Below, in pieces: positions 63,941 to 64,000 of a stretch of 64,000 nucleotides of DNA. Source of the stretch: Nonomuraea rubra (GTDB lineage: Bacteria > Actinomycetota > Actinomycetes > Streptosporangiales > Streptosporangiaceae). The stretch covers positions 7,485,001 to 7,549,000 of the forward strand of contig NZ_JACHMI010000001.1 of assembly GCF_014207985.1 (NCBI RefSeq), read 5' to 3'. The position numbers and the translations under genes are program-made. The notes beneath the pieces are model-generated. The model was not told the DNA's origin. It searched no databases and saw only the letters and a list, made by a program, of their open reading frames with translations. Numbering within the stretch: position 1 is the stretch's first letter; the number at the start of each line of letters is the position of its first letter.

Positions 63941-64000
63941 GCCTTCCGCGCAGCTCCCGGTACCTGCGGATGAGCTGCTCCGTCGAGGTGTCGGGGAAGG
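63933..64000 (-). CDS. Partial gene at window edge (C-terminus only)
   Basis: Only the last 21 codons are inside the window: [20 protein letters not shown] followed by Ala and TGA. The stop overlaps the zwf start by 8 bases, so the gene is co-transcribed with zwf. Its identity cannot be judged from so short a tail; a pentose-phosphate enzyme would fit, but that is a guess from gene order. Confidence 0.5.
   Translation of the reverse strand, partial: FPDTSTEQLIRRYRELRGRRA

Overview
The window is about 72% GC, codes densely on both strands and frequently uses GTG or TTG starts. It carries a GerW-type sporulation protein, a soluble P450, LacI- and DeoR-type sugar regulators, an EF-Tu3-like second EF-Tu and a Pro/Thr-rich Ser/Thr kinase. 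This fits a chromosomal segment of a sporulating filamentous actinobacterium. Streptosporangiales such as Nonomuraea is my best guess, by general resemblance only. I saw no rRNA, tRNA, insertion sequence, prophage or CRISPR array.

Layout. 0-2 kb: MBL-fold hydrolase and pirin. 2-12 kb: a sugar locus on the minus strand (secreted PA14-GH2 glycosidase, lipoprotein sugar-binding protein, two-domain ATPase, two permeases). It faces a plus-strand DeoR repressor followed by a second, orphan copy of the same kind of ATPase. The binding protein and permeases look most like the galactofuranose importer YtfQRT-YjfF. 12-18 kb: a GT2-like glycosyltransferase, an overlapping CDGSH / heme-oxygenase-like diiron oxidase pair, a secreted coiled-coil protein, a Ser/Thr kinase and a flavin monooxygenase. 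18-25 kb: a divergent oligosaccharide locus (GH3 glycosidase plus LacI regulator versus a CUT1 importer) with two matching operators, a near-consensus promoter and a possible 16-codon leader ORF in the 363-bp spacer. This resembles the xylobiose (bxl) systems of streptomycetes.

25-37 kb: phosphotransferase, two envelope proteins, a CPA1 antiporter with a possible structured leader, a GNAT / N-acylamino-acid racemase pair, an S9 peptidase, UDP-glucose dehydrogenase and a stand-alone EF-Tu paralogue ending in a clear hairpin. 37-46 kb: LacZ-type beta-galactosidase, M20 amidohydrolase, a metal-dependent amidohydrolase, and a large secreted phosphodiester-glycosidase/metallophosphoesterase. 46-52 kb: P450 and two large polytopic proteins carrying hydrolase-like soluble parts. 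52-59 kb: maltodextrin-type ABC importer (malEFG-like) next to a pullulanase whose 5' end appears truncated. 59-64 kb: actinobacterial hypothetical, a Uma2 nuclease remnant, a VIT/CCC1 metal transporter with an iron-box-like site, LysE exporter, cupin, GerW-like protein, Zwf, and a partial gene at the edge.

The main theme is glycan scavenging: extracellular or surface glycosidases (GH2 twice, GH3, GH13 pullulanase) paired with three complete ABC sugar importers and local repressors. Starts were chosen from Shine-Dalgarno spacing. Family names rest on motifs I could read; no database search was run.
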